Shown here in pieces: positions 25,105-34,070 of a stretch of DNA of 64,000 bases. The first letter of the stretch is position 1, and the number at the start of each line of letters is the position of its first letter. The position numbers were made by a program, and so were the translations under genes. The DNA is from Microbacterium sp. 70-16 (GTDB taxonomy: Bacteria; Actinomycetota; Actinomycetes; Actinomycetales; Microbacteriaceae): NCBI RefSeq assembly GCF_001898315.1, contig NZ_MKTQ01000014.1, positions 62,001 to 126,000 on the forward strand, written 5' to 3'. The notes under the pieces are model-generated. The model was not told the origin of the DNA. It worked only from the letters and a program-made list of their open reading frames with translations, and searched no databases.

Positions 25105-25144
25105 GGGGTGAGCACCGACGCGGAAGCACCCCAACGCGCCCGCA

Positions 25145-26029
25145 TCACTCGGTTCTGTGGAAACTCCGTCCGAGTGTGTCGATGTGGAGGAGGCGACGCC
25201 CGCTGCTGCCGAGTGCGGAGCCCGCGCGCCGCAGCGTGCCGAATGCGGATGCTTCCAGACGCGTGGCACCCGGGCGCGGTTCGAGTTCGGCGGGGTACTC
25301 CTGCGGCGCCTGCCCGAAGGCGCGACGGGAACCGATCACGACGCGGCGACCGAGCAGGTGGTTTCCGGTGCCGCCGACTGCCGCGCCGATGCCGAACGGC
25401 AGCGCCTTGCCGATCACCGAGGCGCTGCCCTTCGCGGCGAACTGGTGGATGAACGCCGTCTTGAGCCGGTCGACAAGGGGACCGACGGCCGCACGGGGCA
25501 GCGACTTCGTGATGAGCTCGCCCCAATAGGCGGACCGAGCCGGCCCTCTGCCGGCGGCCTGACCAGCGAGCTGGGCGACCAGGTCGACGCCCTCCTGGCC
25601 GAGCATGAGGGTCAGCACGAGGGCCCGCGCGCGGTCGGGGTTATCGACCGGGATGCCGTGGAGCTCGGCGAGCGACTGAGCGAACAGCGCCGTCGCATCG
25701 AGGAATCCGATGGTCTCGACGCCGGAGAGCGCCAAGGTCACGCCCGTGCCGATACCGGGGACGACGGCGGTCGCACCGACGGCTGCTCCACCCGTCGTGA
25801 CGGCCGCGAGATAGCGGCGCTCGAGCATCCGCACGATCTGCGTCGTCGTGGCATCCGGGTTCCGCAGGCGGATGCTGCGCAAGTGGGCGACCACGATGGG
25901 CCGCTGGACCCGCAGCACCGAGTCGAGGGCGCGGATCGCTCGTGGGTGCTCTGCGGAGCCCTGCGGCGGCAGGCCTCCCGCCCAGGGCGCGTCGTTCGGC
26001 ATCGAGTGGATGCGGTGGACCTTTGCCAT
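25145..26029 (-). CDS. EcsC-like protein
   Basis: A 294-residue protein. A basic helical N terminus (RVQRPIVVAHLRSIR) is followed by a Gly/Ala-rich hydrophobic hairpin (GGAAVGATAVVPGIGTG) and, later, GKALPFGIGAAVGGTGNHLLGRR. Two Gly-rich hydrophobic segments plus the terminal GxxxN...RR pattern resemble EcsC-family proteins, whose role is unclear. It has no catalytic motif I can identify. The ATG has TAGGAT 9 nt upstream and no strong Shine-Dalgarno, so the transcript is leaderless or nearly so. It shares orientation with the cytidylyltransferase gene 61 nt upstream but probably has its own promoter. Family assignment is moderate; it could be an uncharacterised actinobacterial membrane-associated family. 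Confidence 0.6.
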   Translation of the reverse strand: MAKVHRIHSMPNDAPWAGGLPPQGSAEHPRAIRALDSVLRVQRPIVVAHLRSIRLRNPDATTTQIVRMLERRYLAAVTTGGAAVGATAVVPGIGTGVTLALSGVETIGFLDATALFAQSLAELHGIPVDNPDRARALVLTLMLGQEGVDLVAQLAGQAAGRGPARSAYWGELITKSLPRAAVGPLVDRLKTAFIHQFAAKGSASVIGKALPFGIGAAVGGTGNHLLGRRVVIGSRRAFGQAPQEYPAELEPRPGATRLEASAFGTLRRAGSALGSSGRRLLHIDTLGRSFHRTE

Positions 26030-26090
26030 GTCAGCCCGATCCTACGAACGACCCCTGAGCGGGTGCTGTGCGACGCGCGCGCCGCGCGGC

Positions 26091-26783
26091 TCAGACGTAC
26101 TGGTTCGCGCGCTCGAGATCTTCGGCGAAGTCGATCTCGACCGCGTACAGGTCGGAGATGTCCAGCGGCTCGAGGAGCAGCCCGTTCTCGGCGATCGCGA
26201 GCTCGAGGCCGCGCTCGAAGTAGTCCTGATCGTCGACGCGGCCGAGCTGTGCGATGAGCGCACGCTTGTCGGCGCTGGAGATGTAGTTGATGCCGACCGC
26301 TTCGCCGATGCCGCCCTTGACGGTCTTGGAGAGCTGCTTGATGTAGCCCTCGGCGGTCACGGTGTACTTGACCTCTTCGTCGCTGACCTTGGCGGTGTTG
26401 ACGGTGACGAACGACTGATCGCGCTCGATGAACTCGATGGCCCGACCGAGCACGCGCGGGTCGAAGACCACATCGCCGTTCATCCAGAGCACGCCGCCGC
26501 GACCGGTTGCCTTCAGGGCGCGCAACAGGCTCTTGGAGGTGTTGGTCTGGTCGTAGCGGTCGTTGTGCACGTAGTCGACGTGCGGGAAGGCGTCGATGAT
26601 CGTCTCAGCGCGGTAGCCGACCACGGTCGTGATGCGGGCGGTGTCGCCGAAGGCGGCCCGGATGTTGTCGTGCTGCTGACGCATGATGGTGCGGCCGTCG
26701 CTGAGCTCGGTGAGCGGCTTGGGCAGGCTACGCCCAAGACGCGAGCCCATGCCCGCGGCGAGGATGACTGTATGAAGGGTCAA
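26091..26783 (-). CDS. LicC-like phosphocholine/polyol-phosphate cytidylyltransferase (NTP_transferase)
   Basis: A 230-residue nucleotidyltransferase starting TLHTVILAAGMGSRLG, the NTP-binding Gly-rich loop, followed by LPKPLTEL (conserved Lys), NDRYDQTNTSKSLLRAL and the metal Asp in VLWMNGDVVFDP. NTSKSL and NGDVVF are typical of LicC-type CTP:phosphocholine cytidylyltransferases. The frame is open to 26927, but a TTG at 26783 lies 6 nt after AGGAG (26790-26794) and exactly where the family begins, so TTG is taken as the start. It could supply the CDP-activated unit used by the glycerophosphotransferase-like genes 3-8 kb away; the transferred group is not determinable. Confidence 0.82.
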   Translation of the reverse strand: MTLHTVILAAGMGSRLGRSLPKPLTELSDGRTIMRQQHDNIRAAFGDTARITTVVGYRAETIIDAFPHVDYVHNDRYDQTNTSKSLLRALKATGRGGVLWMNGDVVFDPRVLGRAIEFIERDQSFVTVNTAKVSDEEVKYTVTAEGYIKQLSKTVKGGIGEAVGINYISSADKRALIAQLGRVDDQDYFERGLELAIAENGLLLEPLDISDLYAVEIDFAEDLERANQYV

Positions 26784-26789
26784 GGGGTA

Positions 26790-26794
26790 CTCCT
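26790..26794 (-). promoter_or_regulatory. Ribosome binding site deciding a TTG start
   Basis: AGGAG on the minus strand, 6 nt before TTG 26783. No ATG or GTG fits the conserved N terminus of the cytidylyltransferase, so this site fixes the start. Confidence 0.75.
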
Positions 26795-26965
26795 GGAGTC
26801 TGCTGTTCACTGTCCGTTTGACGTGTGGACACTCCGTCGTGCCGTCAGCATGGTAGCGAAATGACCTGGGAAGGCGCAGGAAGATGCAGGTCCGTTGCCG
26901 TTTTGTGACCTTCGCCGGGCTCGTCACGGCGCGATGCCGACCGGGTTTCTGTCAGGGCCGCTTGC

Positions 26966-26971
26966 TAGGTT
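26966..26971 (+). promoter_or_regulatory. -10 element of the ABC ATPase gene
   Basis: TAGGTT ends 6 nt before GTG 26978, leaderless type. The spacer between the two divergent genes (26784-26977) shows no other gene. Confidence 0.55.
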
Positions 26972-26977
26972 GTACGG

Positions 26978-28525
26978 GTGACCGCCTCTTTGCCGCTCCC
27001 TGAGAACGACGCCGGCGACCACGAGTTCGTGGCCCCGCCGCTGCCTGCGCTCAGTGCGGCGGATGCCGCGGCATCCGCGGTCGCCGCCGACCACGCGGAC
27101 TCGGATACCGTCTCGGAGCCGCCTGCGTCGCAGGAACCCGACGCGCCCGCCACGCCGGCGCCGCGCCCCCCGCGAAAGCGCCCCGCACGGACATCGGCGG
27201 CACGCACGACGGCGGCGCGCACGACGACGCCGCGCACGACGACGCCGCGCACGACGGCGAAGCGCACGCCCGCGAAGCCGACGGCGGTGCCGCCGCCGCC
27301 CCCTCCGCCGCCGACGCCCGCGTCGGTTGCGGCCGCGCGATTCGACACGGATCCCGCGCCCGACGTGGAGGCCACCGCGGCGCCCGAAGTGGATGCCCCC
27401 GCGGCGCCCGTTCCCGAGAAGCCGGCCCCGAAGCCGCGCGCCCCGCGCAAACCCCGAACGCGCACGCGCCTGGTTCGCCCGGCAGAGCCCGAGGCCGAGA
27501 TCGTCGTCGAGGAGCCCGAGGTCGCGCTCGCGGTCGTCGAGGAGCCCGAGGTTGAACCCGAGCCCATCGTTGTTCCCGAGCCCGAGCCCGAGCCCGAGGT
27601 CGAGCCGGAACCCGAAATGGAGCCGGAGCCCGGACCGCAGCCGGAGCCCGAACCGGAAGTCGAGCCCGAACCCGAAGTCGAGCCCGAGCCGGAGGCCGAG
27701 CCTGCCGCAGACGCCGACCTCGTGGTCGATGCCCTGCCTGAGCTGGAGGTCGACGTCGACGCCGCGGTGCCGGCGCTGCGCTTGCGCGGCGTCACGAAGA
27801 CGTTCGGGCAGACGCGCGCCGTCGACGCGATCGATCTGGCCGTCCCGGCGGGCACGTTCTACGGCATCGTCGGTCCGAACGGCGCCGGAAAGACGACGAC
27901 GCTGTCGATGATCGCGGGGCTCTTGCGCGCAGATCACGGCACGATCGAAGTGGCCGGCGTTGATCTGGCGGCCGATCCCGCCGGCGCGAAGCGGCTGATG
28001 GGCATCCTGCCCGATCGGTTGCGCACGTTCGATCGCCTCACCGGGCGCCAGCTGCTGCACTACTACGGGGTGCTGCGCGGACTGCGGTCATCCGTCGTCG
28101 AGTCGCGCACCGCCGACCTCGCGCGCGCGTTCGACCTCAGCGACGCGCTTGGGCGCACCGTGTCGGACTTCTCCACCGGTATGACCAAGAAGATCATGCT
28201 CGCCGGCGCGATGATCCACTCGCCGCGCGTGCTCGTTCTCGACGAGCCGTTTGAATCGGTCGACCCGGTGTCGTCGTCGGTGATCCTCGACATCCTCTCC
28301 GCTTACGTCGCCCACGGCGGCACCGTGATCCTCTCCAGCCACGGGATGGAACTGGTCGAGCGCGTCTGCAGCGGCGTCGCGGTCATCGTCGCGGGTCAGG
28401 TCCTCGCGCAGGGCACCGTCGACGAGGTGCGCGGAGAGCTGACCCTCGAGCAGCGGTTCATCGAACTGGTCGGCGGCGTCAGCGACGTGGAGGGCCTGGA
28501 GTGGTTGCACACGTTCTCCGATTGA
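26978..28525 (+). CDS. ABC transporter ATPase with a ~250-residue low-complexity N-terminal extension
   Basis: A 515-residue protein; a typical exporter ATPase is ~250-300. Residues 1 to ~65 are Ala/Asp/Pro-rich, ~65-120 Thr/Arg/Lys-rich (repeated RTTTP units), ~120-170 Ala/Pro, and ~170-250 almost pure Glu/Pro/Val ([11 protein letters not shown]). The ABC domain starts near 265: Walker [10 protein letters not shown], a signature region diverging to [13 protein letters not shown], Walker [14 protein letters not shown] and H-switch LSSHGME. The FSTGM(T/R)KK signature is found in DrrA/YxlF-type exporters. It overlaps the permease gene by 25 nt. The extension is charged positive then negative, which suggests an interaction domain; that is inference. 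Confidence 0.88.
   Translation: MTASLPLPENDAGDHEFVAPPLPALSAADAAASAVAADHADSDTVSEPPASQEPDAPATPAPRPPRKRPARTSAARTTAARTTTPRTTTPRTTAKRTPAKPTAVPPPPPPPPTPASVAAARFDTDPAPDVEATAAPEVDAPAAPVPEKPAPKPRAPRKPRTRTRLVRPAEPEAEIVVEEPEVALAVVEEPEVEPEPIVVPEPEPEPEVEPEPEMEPEPGPQPEPEPEVEPEPEVEPEPEAEPAADADLVVDALPELEVDVDAAVPALRLRGVTKTFGQTRAVDAIDLAVPAGTFYGIVGPNGAGKTTTLSMIAGLLRADHGTIEVAGVDLAADPAGAKRLMGILPDRLRTFDRLTGRQLLHYYGVLRGLRSSVVESRTADLARAFDLSDALGRTVSDFSTGMTKKIMLAGAMIHSPRVLVLDEPFESVDPVSSSVILDILSAYVAHGGTVILSSHGMELVERVCSGVAVIVAGQVLAQGTVDEVRGELTLEQRFIELVGGVSDVEGLEWLHTFSD
27059..27078. repeat. Perfect 20-bp palindrome made of two facing GGATGCC motifs
   Basis: Two inverted copies of the over-represented heptamer meet head to head inside the N-terminal coding region of the ABC ATPase gene, encoding part of its Ala-rich segment. 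Confidence 0.7.
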
Positions 28526-30057
28526 GGTTCGACCTGCTCGTCGGCGCGCTGCGGGGCGACCGTCGACGCGCGGCACGCATGATCCTCGGCCTCGTCGTCG
28601 TCACCGCGGCCGTCGTCGGGGTCTTCATCGCGGCGGCGCGGTTGCGAGGCGTCGACCTCGCAGTCGCCGACACCGTGACGGTCATCGCCGGCTCCGCCCT
28701 CGTGCTCGGCTTCTTCGCCGCACCGCTCGTGGGCGGACTCGACGATCAGCTCGACCCACGCCGTTTCGCGGTGTTCGGGATGTCCAGCGGCGCTGTCGCC
28801 GGTGCTATCCTGCTCGCCGGGGTCATCAGCATCCCCGTGCTCACGCTCATCGCCGTCGGCGTCGCCGTCACCGGCCTGTGGACGGCACACGGGGCATCCG
28901 GCCCGCTCACCGTCTTCGCGGTCGTGCTGGGCGTCGTGACCTGCATGCTCGCCGCCCGCATCGGGCTGGCCCTGGCGGGGCTCGTCCTGCGCGGACGCCG
29001 CACGCGCGAGCTGAGCGGCCTGCTGCTGGTCGCGGTGCTCGTCATCGTCGTTCCGGTCGTGGTCTTCTTCGTGTCCCTCGAATGGGACGGCGCTGTGCCG
29101 TCGGCTCTCCGCGAAGCGGTCGCAGTGCTGTCGGTCACGCCGCTCGGCGCCGCCTGGGCGATCCCCGGCGCGGCGCTCACCGGCACCCTGACCGGCCCAC
29201 TGCTGGTCGCGATCGGCACCGTCCTGGCGCTCGCGGCGCTGTGGGTGTGGCTCGTGCGGGTGCTGCTGACGACCACCGAACGCCCGGGCGTCGGGCGCGA
29301 GCGCGCGGGGCTGGGCTGGTTCGTGCTCACGCCGAGCACGCCCACCGGTGGCATCGCGGCGCGCAGCCTCATCTACTGGCTGCGTGACCCGCGTCACCTC
29401 GTGAACCTCGTCATCGTGCCGGTCACGGCCGTGGTCATCGTGCTGCCGCTGCTCGTGGTCGGCGTGCCGTTCGAGTACATCGCGCTCGTGCCTGCGCCGG
29501 TGATGGCGCTGTTCTTCGGCTGGCTCGTGCACAACGACCTCGCCTACGACTCGACGGCCCTGTGGATGCACATCGCTGCGGCGGTGCGCGGCGGCGCCGA
29601 TCGTGCCGGTCGCCTCGTCCCGGTGCTGCTGGTCGGTCTGCCGCTGCTCGCGATCGCGATCCCGCTGTCGGTCGCGCTGCACGGCCGCTGGGCGATCCTG
29701 CCCGCGCTGGCCGGTGTGTGCGCGAGTCTGTTCCTGACCGGTCTCGGGCTCTCGTCGGTGTCGTCGGTGCTGGCACCGTACGCCGTCTCGCGCCCCGGCG
29801 ACAGCCCGTTCCAGCAGCCGCAGCGCACGAACGGTGGACTCGCGCAGGGCGTCGTGCTGATCGGGGCGCTCGTGCTGAGCGCTCCGGCCCTCTGGTGGGG
29901 GTGGCTCGCTCTCACCGCAGACGTGTCCTACGCCTGGGTCGCGTTGTGGGGTGGCATCGGCATCGGGTTGGCTGTATTGCTGCTCGGTGTCGGCATCGGC
30001 GCGGCGATCTTCAACCGGTCCGGCGGGCGGCTGATGGAGTTTGTCGAATCGACGTGA
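28501..30057 (+). CDS. ABC transporter permease, multi-pass
   Basis: A 518-residue integral membrane protein with about twelve hydrophobic segments spread over its whole length and no extracytoplasmic domain of note. Position and overlap with the ATPase gene make it the cognate permease of an exporter. The family is not one I can name from sequence. GTG 28501 is used because GGAGGG lies 6 nt upstream (28489-28494); a TTG at 28522 overlapping the ATPase stop is an alternative. The substrate is unknown; no resistance or biosynthetic gene accompanies the pair. Confidence 0.82.
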   Translation: MVAHVLRLRFDLLVGALRGDRRRAARMILGLVVVTAAVVGVFIAAARLRGVDLAVADTVTVIAGSALVLGFFAAPLVGGLDDQLDPRRFAVFGMSSGAVAGAILLAGVISIPVLTLIAVGVAVTGLWTAHGASGPLTVFAVVLGVVTCMLAARIGLALAGLVLRGRRTRELSGLLLVAVLVIVVPVVVFFVSLEWDGAVPSALREAVAVLSVTPLGAAWAIPGAALTGTLTGPLLVAIGTVLALAALWVWLVRVLLTTTERPGVGRERAGLGWFVLTPSTPTGGIAARSLIYWLRDPRHLVNLVIVPVTAVVIVLPLLVVGVPFEYIALVPAPVMALFFGWLVHNDLAYDSTALWMHIAAAVRGGADRAGRLVPVLLVGLPLLAIAIPLSVALHGRWAILPALAGVCASLFLTGLGLSSVSSVLAPYAVSRPGDSPFQQPQRTNGGLAQGVVLIGALVLSAPALWWGWLALTADVSYAWVALWGGIGIGLAVLLLGVGIGAAIFNRSGGRLMEFVEST

Positions 30058-30090
30058 TTCGATTCGGGCCCCGATGACGGTGCCCGCCGC

Positions 30091-30096
30091 TAGAAT
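30091..30096 (+). promoter_or_regulatory. -10 element of the DUF3039 gene
   Basis: TAGAAT ends 8 nt before ATG 30105, giving a leader of 0-2 nt. Confidence 0.5.
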
Positions 30097-30104
30097 CGGA
30101 TGCC

Positions 30105-30371
30105 ATGAGCACCCCCGTCGAAGGCCCGGAGCAGGGTGGCACCCTGACCCTCGATCGCGAGCTCGAAGAGCTCCTGCGCGAGGAGAACATCGAGCCGGGC
30201 GACCACGAGCGGTTCTCGCACTACGTCAAGAAGGACAAGATCCTCGAGTCGGCGATCACCGGCAAGCCGGTGCGCGCGCTGTGCGGCAAGAAGTGGACGC
30301 CGGGCCGTGACCCGGAGAAGTTCCCGGTGTGCCCGACGTGCAAGGAGATCTACGAAAGCCTGATGGGCTGA
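30105..30371 (+). CDS. DUF3039 family protein
   Basis: An 88-residue protein matching DUF3039, a small family found throughout Actinobacteria. Its C-terminal half carries a probable zinc site, ALCGKKWTPGRDPEKFPVCPTC, with one Cys followed ~20 residues later by a CxxC pair. The N-terminal half is acidic and helical (ELEELLREENIEPGDHERF). HYVKKDKILESAITGKPVRALCGK is the conserved core. Function is unknown; a small metal-binding or RNA/protein-binding factor is plausible. Its own short-leader promoter suggests independent expression, and the convergent pncB gene begins 22 nt downstream. Confidence 0.92.
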   Translation: MSTPVEGPEQGGTLTLDRELEELLREENIEPGDHERFSHYVKKDKILESAITGKPVRALCGKKWTPGRDPEKFPVCPTCKEIYESLMG

Positions 30372-30393
30372 GCGCGCCCTGCGCTCCTCCGCC

Positions 30394-31770
30394 CTAGGCG
30401 TCGATGAAGACGGTCGGCAGGGCGGGGTCCGAGCGGCTGAGCGCGAGCGCCTTCACCGGCAGTTCCTCGCGGACGAGGGCGTGGTGGGCGCGCGCGAGCG
30501 CGACGCCGCCGGGGCCCTCGTATGAGGCATCCGGCTCGCCGTGGTCGACGAGCGTGACCTGCAGCGGCCTGGCGTCGGGATGGTCGGTGGCTGTCTGCAG
30601 CTGCTCGAACCCGTCCGAGACGGCGATGAGCTCGCTCGTCGCGGTGCCGCGATCGAGCGTGCGGAACGTCGCCTTGCGGCCGCCCTTCGAGCCCTTGTCA
30701 GCGGATGCCTTCGCGACGGCGACCCAGCCGCCGGCGCCGTCCTGGCGGGCGACGAGCTTGTAGACCATACCGGCGGTCGGCGCACCGGAACCCGTCACGA
30801 CAGACGTGCCGACGCCATAGGCATCGACGGGCGATGCCGCGAGGGCCGCGATCGCGAACTCGTCGAGGTCGCTCGTGACGGTGATCTTCGTCCCGGTCGC
30901 ACCGAGTTCGTCGAGCTGCGCGCGCACGGCGGCGGCGACGGTGGGCAGGTCGCCCGAGTCGATGCGCACGCCGCCGAGGCCCGTCCCCGCGACGCGTACC
31001 GCCGTGGCGACGCCTTCCCGGATGTCGTACGTGTCGATCAGCAGGGTGGTCTCGACGCCGAGTGCGTCGATCTGCGCGCGGAACGCCGCCTCCTCCGTGT
31101 CGTGCAGCAGCGTCCAGGCGTGCGCCGCGGTGCCCATCGTCGGGATGCCCCACGTGCGCCCCGCCTCGAGGTTGCTCGTCGCGCCGAAGCCCGCGATGTA
31201 GGCCGCGCGTGCCGCGGCGACGGCCGAGCGGTCGGCGGCGCGTCGCGAGCCCATCTCGGCCAGCGGCCGGTCGCCGGCCGCGATGCTCATGCGCGCCGCC
31301 GCGTTCGCGACGGCGGAGTCGTGGTTCATGATGCTCAGGGCCAGGGTCTCGAGGACGACGGCCTCGGCGAACGTGCCCTCGACGGTGAGGATGGGGGAGC
31401 CGGGGAAGTACAGCTCGCCCTCGCGGTAGCCGCGGATCGTGCCGTTGAAGCGGTAGCCCTCGAGGAACGCGAGCGTCTCGGGGCTGACGATCCGGTGATC
31501 GCGCAGGAACCGCAGCTCGTCGTCGCCGAAGCGGAAGTCGCGCAGCTGCTGCAGCAGCCGCCCCGTACCCGCGACGACGCCGAAGCGGCGCGCGCCGGGC
31601 AGACGCCGGCCGAACAGCTCGAAGACGCACGCACGCGCGGCCGTGCCGTCGCGCAGGGCCGCGTCGATCATCGTGAGCTCGTACTGGTCGGTCAGCAGCG
31701 CGGTCGAGCGGGGCTGCGCGTCTGATCCCTGAGCCTGCGCGTCTGATCCCTGAGCCTGTCGAAAGGGCAT
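30394..31770 (-). CDS. pncB: Nicotinate phosphoribosyltransferase
   Basis: A 458-residue enzyme of the NAD salvage pathway that converts nicotinate and PRPP to nicotinate mononucleotide. Family segments visible are [15 protein letters not shown] at the start of the conserved domain, [50 protein letters not shown] and [14 protein letters not shown]. The first ~22 residues precede the conserved domain and contain a 7-residue tandem duplication (QAQGSDA twice) encoded by a 21-bp DNA repeat. The start ATG 31770 is supported by TAGAGT ending 6 nt upstream, so the repeat really is translated. It is divergent from murI. Confidence 0.93.
   Translation of the reverse strand: MPFRQAQGSDAQAQGSDAQPRSTALLTDQYELTMIDAALRDGTAARACVFELFGRRLPGARRFGVVAGTGRLLQQLRDFRFGDDELRFLRDHRIVSPETLAFLEGYRFNGTIRGYREGELYFPGSPILTVEGTFAEAVVLETLALSIMNHDSAVANAAARMSIAAGDRPLAEMGSRRAADRSAVAAARAAYIAGFGATSNLEAGRTWGIPTMGTAAHAWTLLHDTEEAAFRAQIDALGVETTLLIDTYDIREGVATAVRVAGTGLGGVRIDSGDLPTVAAAVRAQLDELGATGTKITVTSDLDEFAIAALAASPVDAYGVGTSVVTGSGAPTAGMVYKLVARQDGAGGWVAVAKASADKGSKGGRKATFRTLDRGTATSELIAVSDGFEQLQTATDHPDARPLQVTLVDHGEPDASYEGPGGVALARAHHALVREELPVKALALSRSDPALPTVFIDA
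31714..31767. repeat. 21-bp tandem duplication with a CCCT...AGGG dispersed-repeat-like flank
   Basis: Two tandem 21-bp units (starting about 31714 and 31735) lead into TCGAAAGGG. The segment CCCTTTCGACAGGCTCAGGG on the minus strand has facing CCCT/AGGG ends and resembles a short dispersed repeat I recall from other actinobacterial genomes. It codes for residues 2-19 of PncB. Confidence 0.65.
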
Positions 31771-31776
31771 GCGGTC

Positions 31777-31782
31777 ACTCTA
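31777..31782 (-). promoter_or_regulatory. -10 element of pncB
   Basis: TAGAGT on the minus strand ends 6 nt before ATG 31770, leaderless type. Confidence 0.6.
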
Positions 31783-31794
31783 CCGACGCGCGGG

Positions 31795-31800
31795 TAGGCT
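31795..31800 (+). promoter_or_regulatory. -10 element of murI
   Basis: TAGGCT ends 8 nt before GTG 31809. The facing pncB -10 lies only 12 bp away, so the two promoters may compete. Confidence 0.5.
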
Positions 31801-31808
31801 GGGGGATC

Positions 31809-32636
31809 GTGAATGACGCGCCGATCGGAATCTTCGACTCCGGGGTCGGCGGACTCACCGTCGCTCGGGCCGTCTCGCAGCTGCTGCCCCGGGAATCACT
31901 GCTGTATGTCGGCGACACGGCGCATTCGCCGTACGGACCCAAGCCCATCGCCGACGTCCGCCGGTACAGCCTCGAGGTGCTTGACACCCTCGTCGACGAG
32001 GGCGTGAAGATGCTCGTGATCGCGTGCAACACGGCATCCGCCGCCATGCTGCGTGATGCGCGCGAACGGTACGACGTCCCGGTCGTCGAGGTCATCGGCC
32101 CCGCCGTCCGCACCGCGATCTCGACGACCCGCAACGGCCGCATCGGCGTGATCGGCACGGCCGGCACGATCGGATCCGGCGTGTACCAGGACATGCTCGG
32201 CGTCAACGAGTCGCTCACGGTGTTCGCGCAGTCGTGCCCGCGGTTCGTCGAGTTCGTCGAAGCCGGCATCACCGACTCCGCCGAAGTCCTCGCCGTCGCC
32301 GAGGACTACCTCGCGCCGCTGCGTCACGCGGGTGTCGACACGCTCGTGCTCGGCTGCACGCACTACCCGTTCCTCGAGGGCGCCATCAGCTACGTGATGG
32401 GCCCCGAGGTGTCGCTCGTCTCGAGCGACACCGAGACCGCGAAGGACGTCTACCGCCAGCTCGTCTCGCGCGACCTGCTCGCCGGCCCCGACGCCGCCGC
32501 CACCCACGTCTACGAAGCGACCGGCGACTCTGCCGACGACTTCCTGAGCCTGGCCGACCGGCTGATGGGGCGCGGCGTCTCCGCCGTTCGTCTCGTGCAC
32601 ACCGGCGCCATCGACCTCCCGAAGGGAACCCCATGA
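31809..32636 (+). CDS. murI: Glutamate racemase
   Basis: A 275-residue cofactor-independent racemase providing D-glutamate for peptidoglycan. The two catalytic cysteines are in place: AC in [12 protein letters not shown] and C in [27 protein letters not shown] and [13 protein letters not shown] give the substrate-binding region. GTG 31809 follows TAGGCT by 8 nt. The stop overlaps the rph ATG (ATGA), and rdgB follows, giving the murI-rph-rdgB order that is widespread in actinobacteria. The active-site residues are complete, so the enzyme should be functional. Confidence 0.95.
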   Translation: MNDAPIGIFDSGVGGLTVARAVSQLLPRESLLYVGDTAHSPYGPKPIADVRRYSLEVLDTLVDEGVKMLVIACNTASAAMLRDARERYDVPVVEVIGPAVRTAISTTRNGRIGVIGTAGTIGSGVYQDMLGVNESLTVFAQSCPRFVEFVEAGITDSAEVLAVAEDYLAPLRHAGVDTLVLGCTHYPFLEGAISYVMGPEVSLVSSDTETAKDVYRQLVSRDLLAGPDAAATHVYEATGDSADDFLSLADRLMGRGVSAVRLVHTGAIDLPKGTP

Positions 32637-33367
32637 CTGACACCGTTCGCGCTGATGGGCGCGCCGTCGACCAGCTCCGCCCCGTCGTGATCGAGCGCGG
32701 CTGGAGCGCTCACGCCGAGGGCTCCGCGCTGATCTCGTTCGGCGGCACCAAGGTGCTGTGCACCGCGTCGTTCACGGGTGGCGTGCCCCGCTGGCTGACC
32801 GGCAAGGGCAAGGGCTGGGTCACGGCGGAGTACGCGATGCTGCCGCGGGCGACGAACAGCCGCAACGACCGCGAGAGCGTCAAGGGCAAGATCGGCGGCC
32901 GTACGCACGAGATCTCGCGCCTGATCGGGCGCGCGCTGCGTGCCGTCGTCGACACGAAGGCCCTCGGCGAGAACACGATCGTGATCGACTGCGACGTGCT
33001 GCAGGCAGACGGCGGCACGCGCACAGCCGCGATCACCGGCGCCTACGTCGCCCTCGCCGACGCCATCGAGTGGGGCCGCGCGAAGGGACTCGTCAGCAAG
33101 AACGCGAACGTGCTGCTCGACTCGGTCGCAGCGATCTCGGTGGGCATCATCGACGGCGAGCCGATGCTCGACCTCGCCTACGTCGAGGACGTCCGCGCCG
33201 AGACCGACATGAACGTCGTCGTCACGGGCCGCGGGCTGTTCGTCGAGGTGCAGGGCACCGCCGAAGGTGCACCGTTCGACAAGCGCGAGCTCGACGCGCT
33301 GCTCGAGCTGGGTGTCGCCGGCTGCGCCGACCTGCGCGACGCCCAGGCCGCGGCCCTCGCCGACTGA
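32633..33367 (+). CDS. rph: Ribonuclease PH
   Basis: A 244-residue phosphorolytic 3'-5' exoribonuclease that trims tRNA 3' ends. Family segments are visible: [48 protein letters not shown] (phosphate-binding Arg region), [21 protein letters not shown] and [16 protein letters not shown]. Length is within the usual 237-260. It is coupled to murI by ATGA and has GAAGGGA upstream. The rdgB gene follows after 31 nt. Confidence 0.95.
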   Translation: MTDTVRADGRAVDQLRPVVIERGWSAHAEGSALISFGGTKVLCTASFTGGVPRWLTGKGKGWVTAEYAMLPRATNSRNDRESVKGKIGGRTHEISRLIGRALRAVVDTKALGENTIVIDCDVLQADGGTRTAAITGAYVALADAIEWGRAKGLVSKNANVLLDSVAAISVGIIDGEPMLDLAYVEDVRAETDMNVVVTGRGLFVEVQGTAEGAPFDKRELDALLELGVAGCADLRDAQAAALAD

Positions 33368-33398
33368 TCGCGTACCGGAATACTGCAGACTGCGACAG

Positions 33399-33998
33399 AT
33401 GAGCACTCGAATCGTCCTGGCAACCCACAACAGCCACAAGGTGCAGGAGTTCGGCACGATCGTCGCCGCGACCCGGCCCGATGTCGAGGTCGTCGGCTAC
33501 GACGGTCCGGAGCCCGTCGAAGACGGCGTGACGTTCGCGCAGAACGCCCTCATCAAGGCCCGCGCCGCGGCAGAGCACACGGGGCTGCCCGCGCTGGCCG
33601 ACGACTCGGGGATCTGCGTCGATGTGCTGGGCGGCGCACCCGGCGTGTTCTCGGCCTATTGGGCCGGACACAAGAAGGATGCCGCGGCGAACCTCGAGCT
33701 CCTCCTCGACCAGCTGTCCGACATCGTCGATCCGCACCGCACGGCGCATTTCGTCTCGACGATCGCGCTCGTGATCCCGGGCGGCGCGGAGCACGTCGTC
33801 GAAGGCATCTGGCCGGGGCGGCTCGCGGCGGCTGCGGCCGGTGGCGGAGGGTTCGGGTACGACCCGATCTTCATCCCCGACGGGCAGGATGCCGCGGCCG
33901 AGCGCACGGCGGCCGAGTTCTCGGCGGCGGAGAAGAACGCGGCATCCCACCGTGCCCGCGCCTTCGCCGCGCTCGTGCCGCTGCTCGCCGGCCTCTGA
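33399..33998 (+). CDS. rdgB: RdgB/HAM1 non-canonical purine NTP pyrophosphatase
   Basis: A 199-residue house-cleaning enzyme that hydrolyses dITP, ITP and XTP to the monophosphates. It begins with RIVLATHNSHKVQEF (the THN substrate motif) and shows FAQNALIKARAAA, LADDSGICVDVLGG (metal Asp pair), GGGGFGYDPIFIP and the terminal SHRARAF. The start is ATG 33399; the frame is open upstream within rph but not used. A weak CAGACT lies 7 nt before the ATG, so a separate leaderless-type promoter is possible besides read-through from murI-rph. Confidence 0.94.
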   Translation: MSTRIVLATHNSHKVQEFGTIVAATRPDVEVVGYDGPEPVEDGVTFAQNALIKARAAAEHTGLPALADDSGICVDVLGGAPGVFSAYWAGHKKDAAANLELLLDQLSDIVDPHRTAHFVSTIALVIPGGAEHVVEGIWPGRLAAAAAGGGGFGYDPIFIPDGQDAAAERTAAEFSAAEKNAASHRARAFAALVPLLAGL

Positions 33999-34058
33999 CT
34001 GAGAATCACGATCATTCCCGACTGCGCGTAACCCCGGGCGCACCCGCACCCGCGGGCC

Positions 34059-34064
34059 TACGCT
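34059..34064 (+). promoter_or_regulatory. -10 element of the CDF exporter gene
   Basis: TACGCT ends 6 nt before ATG 34071, leaderless type. Confidence 0.55.
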
Positions 34065-34070
34065 CGAAGC

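Noticed and set aside
27180..27720. Tandem DNA repeats in the ABC ATPase gene considered as a CRISPR or minisatellite
   Set aside because: Repeat units are in frame, irregular and code for RTTTP and EPEP runs; there are no spacers of constant length. No CRISPR array or cas gene was seen anywhere.
28522..28524. TTG start for the ABC permease overlapping the ATPase stop
   Set aside because: GTG 28501 has a good GGAGGG at 6-nt spacing; TTG 28522 has none. It is not fully excluded.
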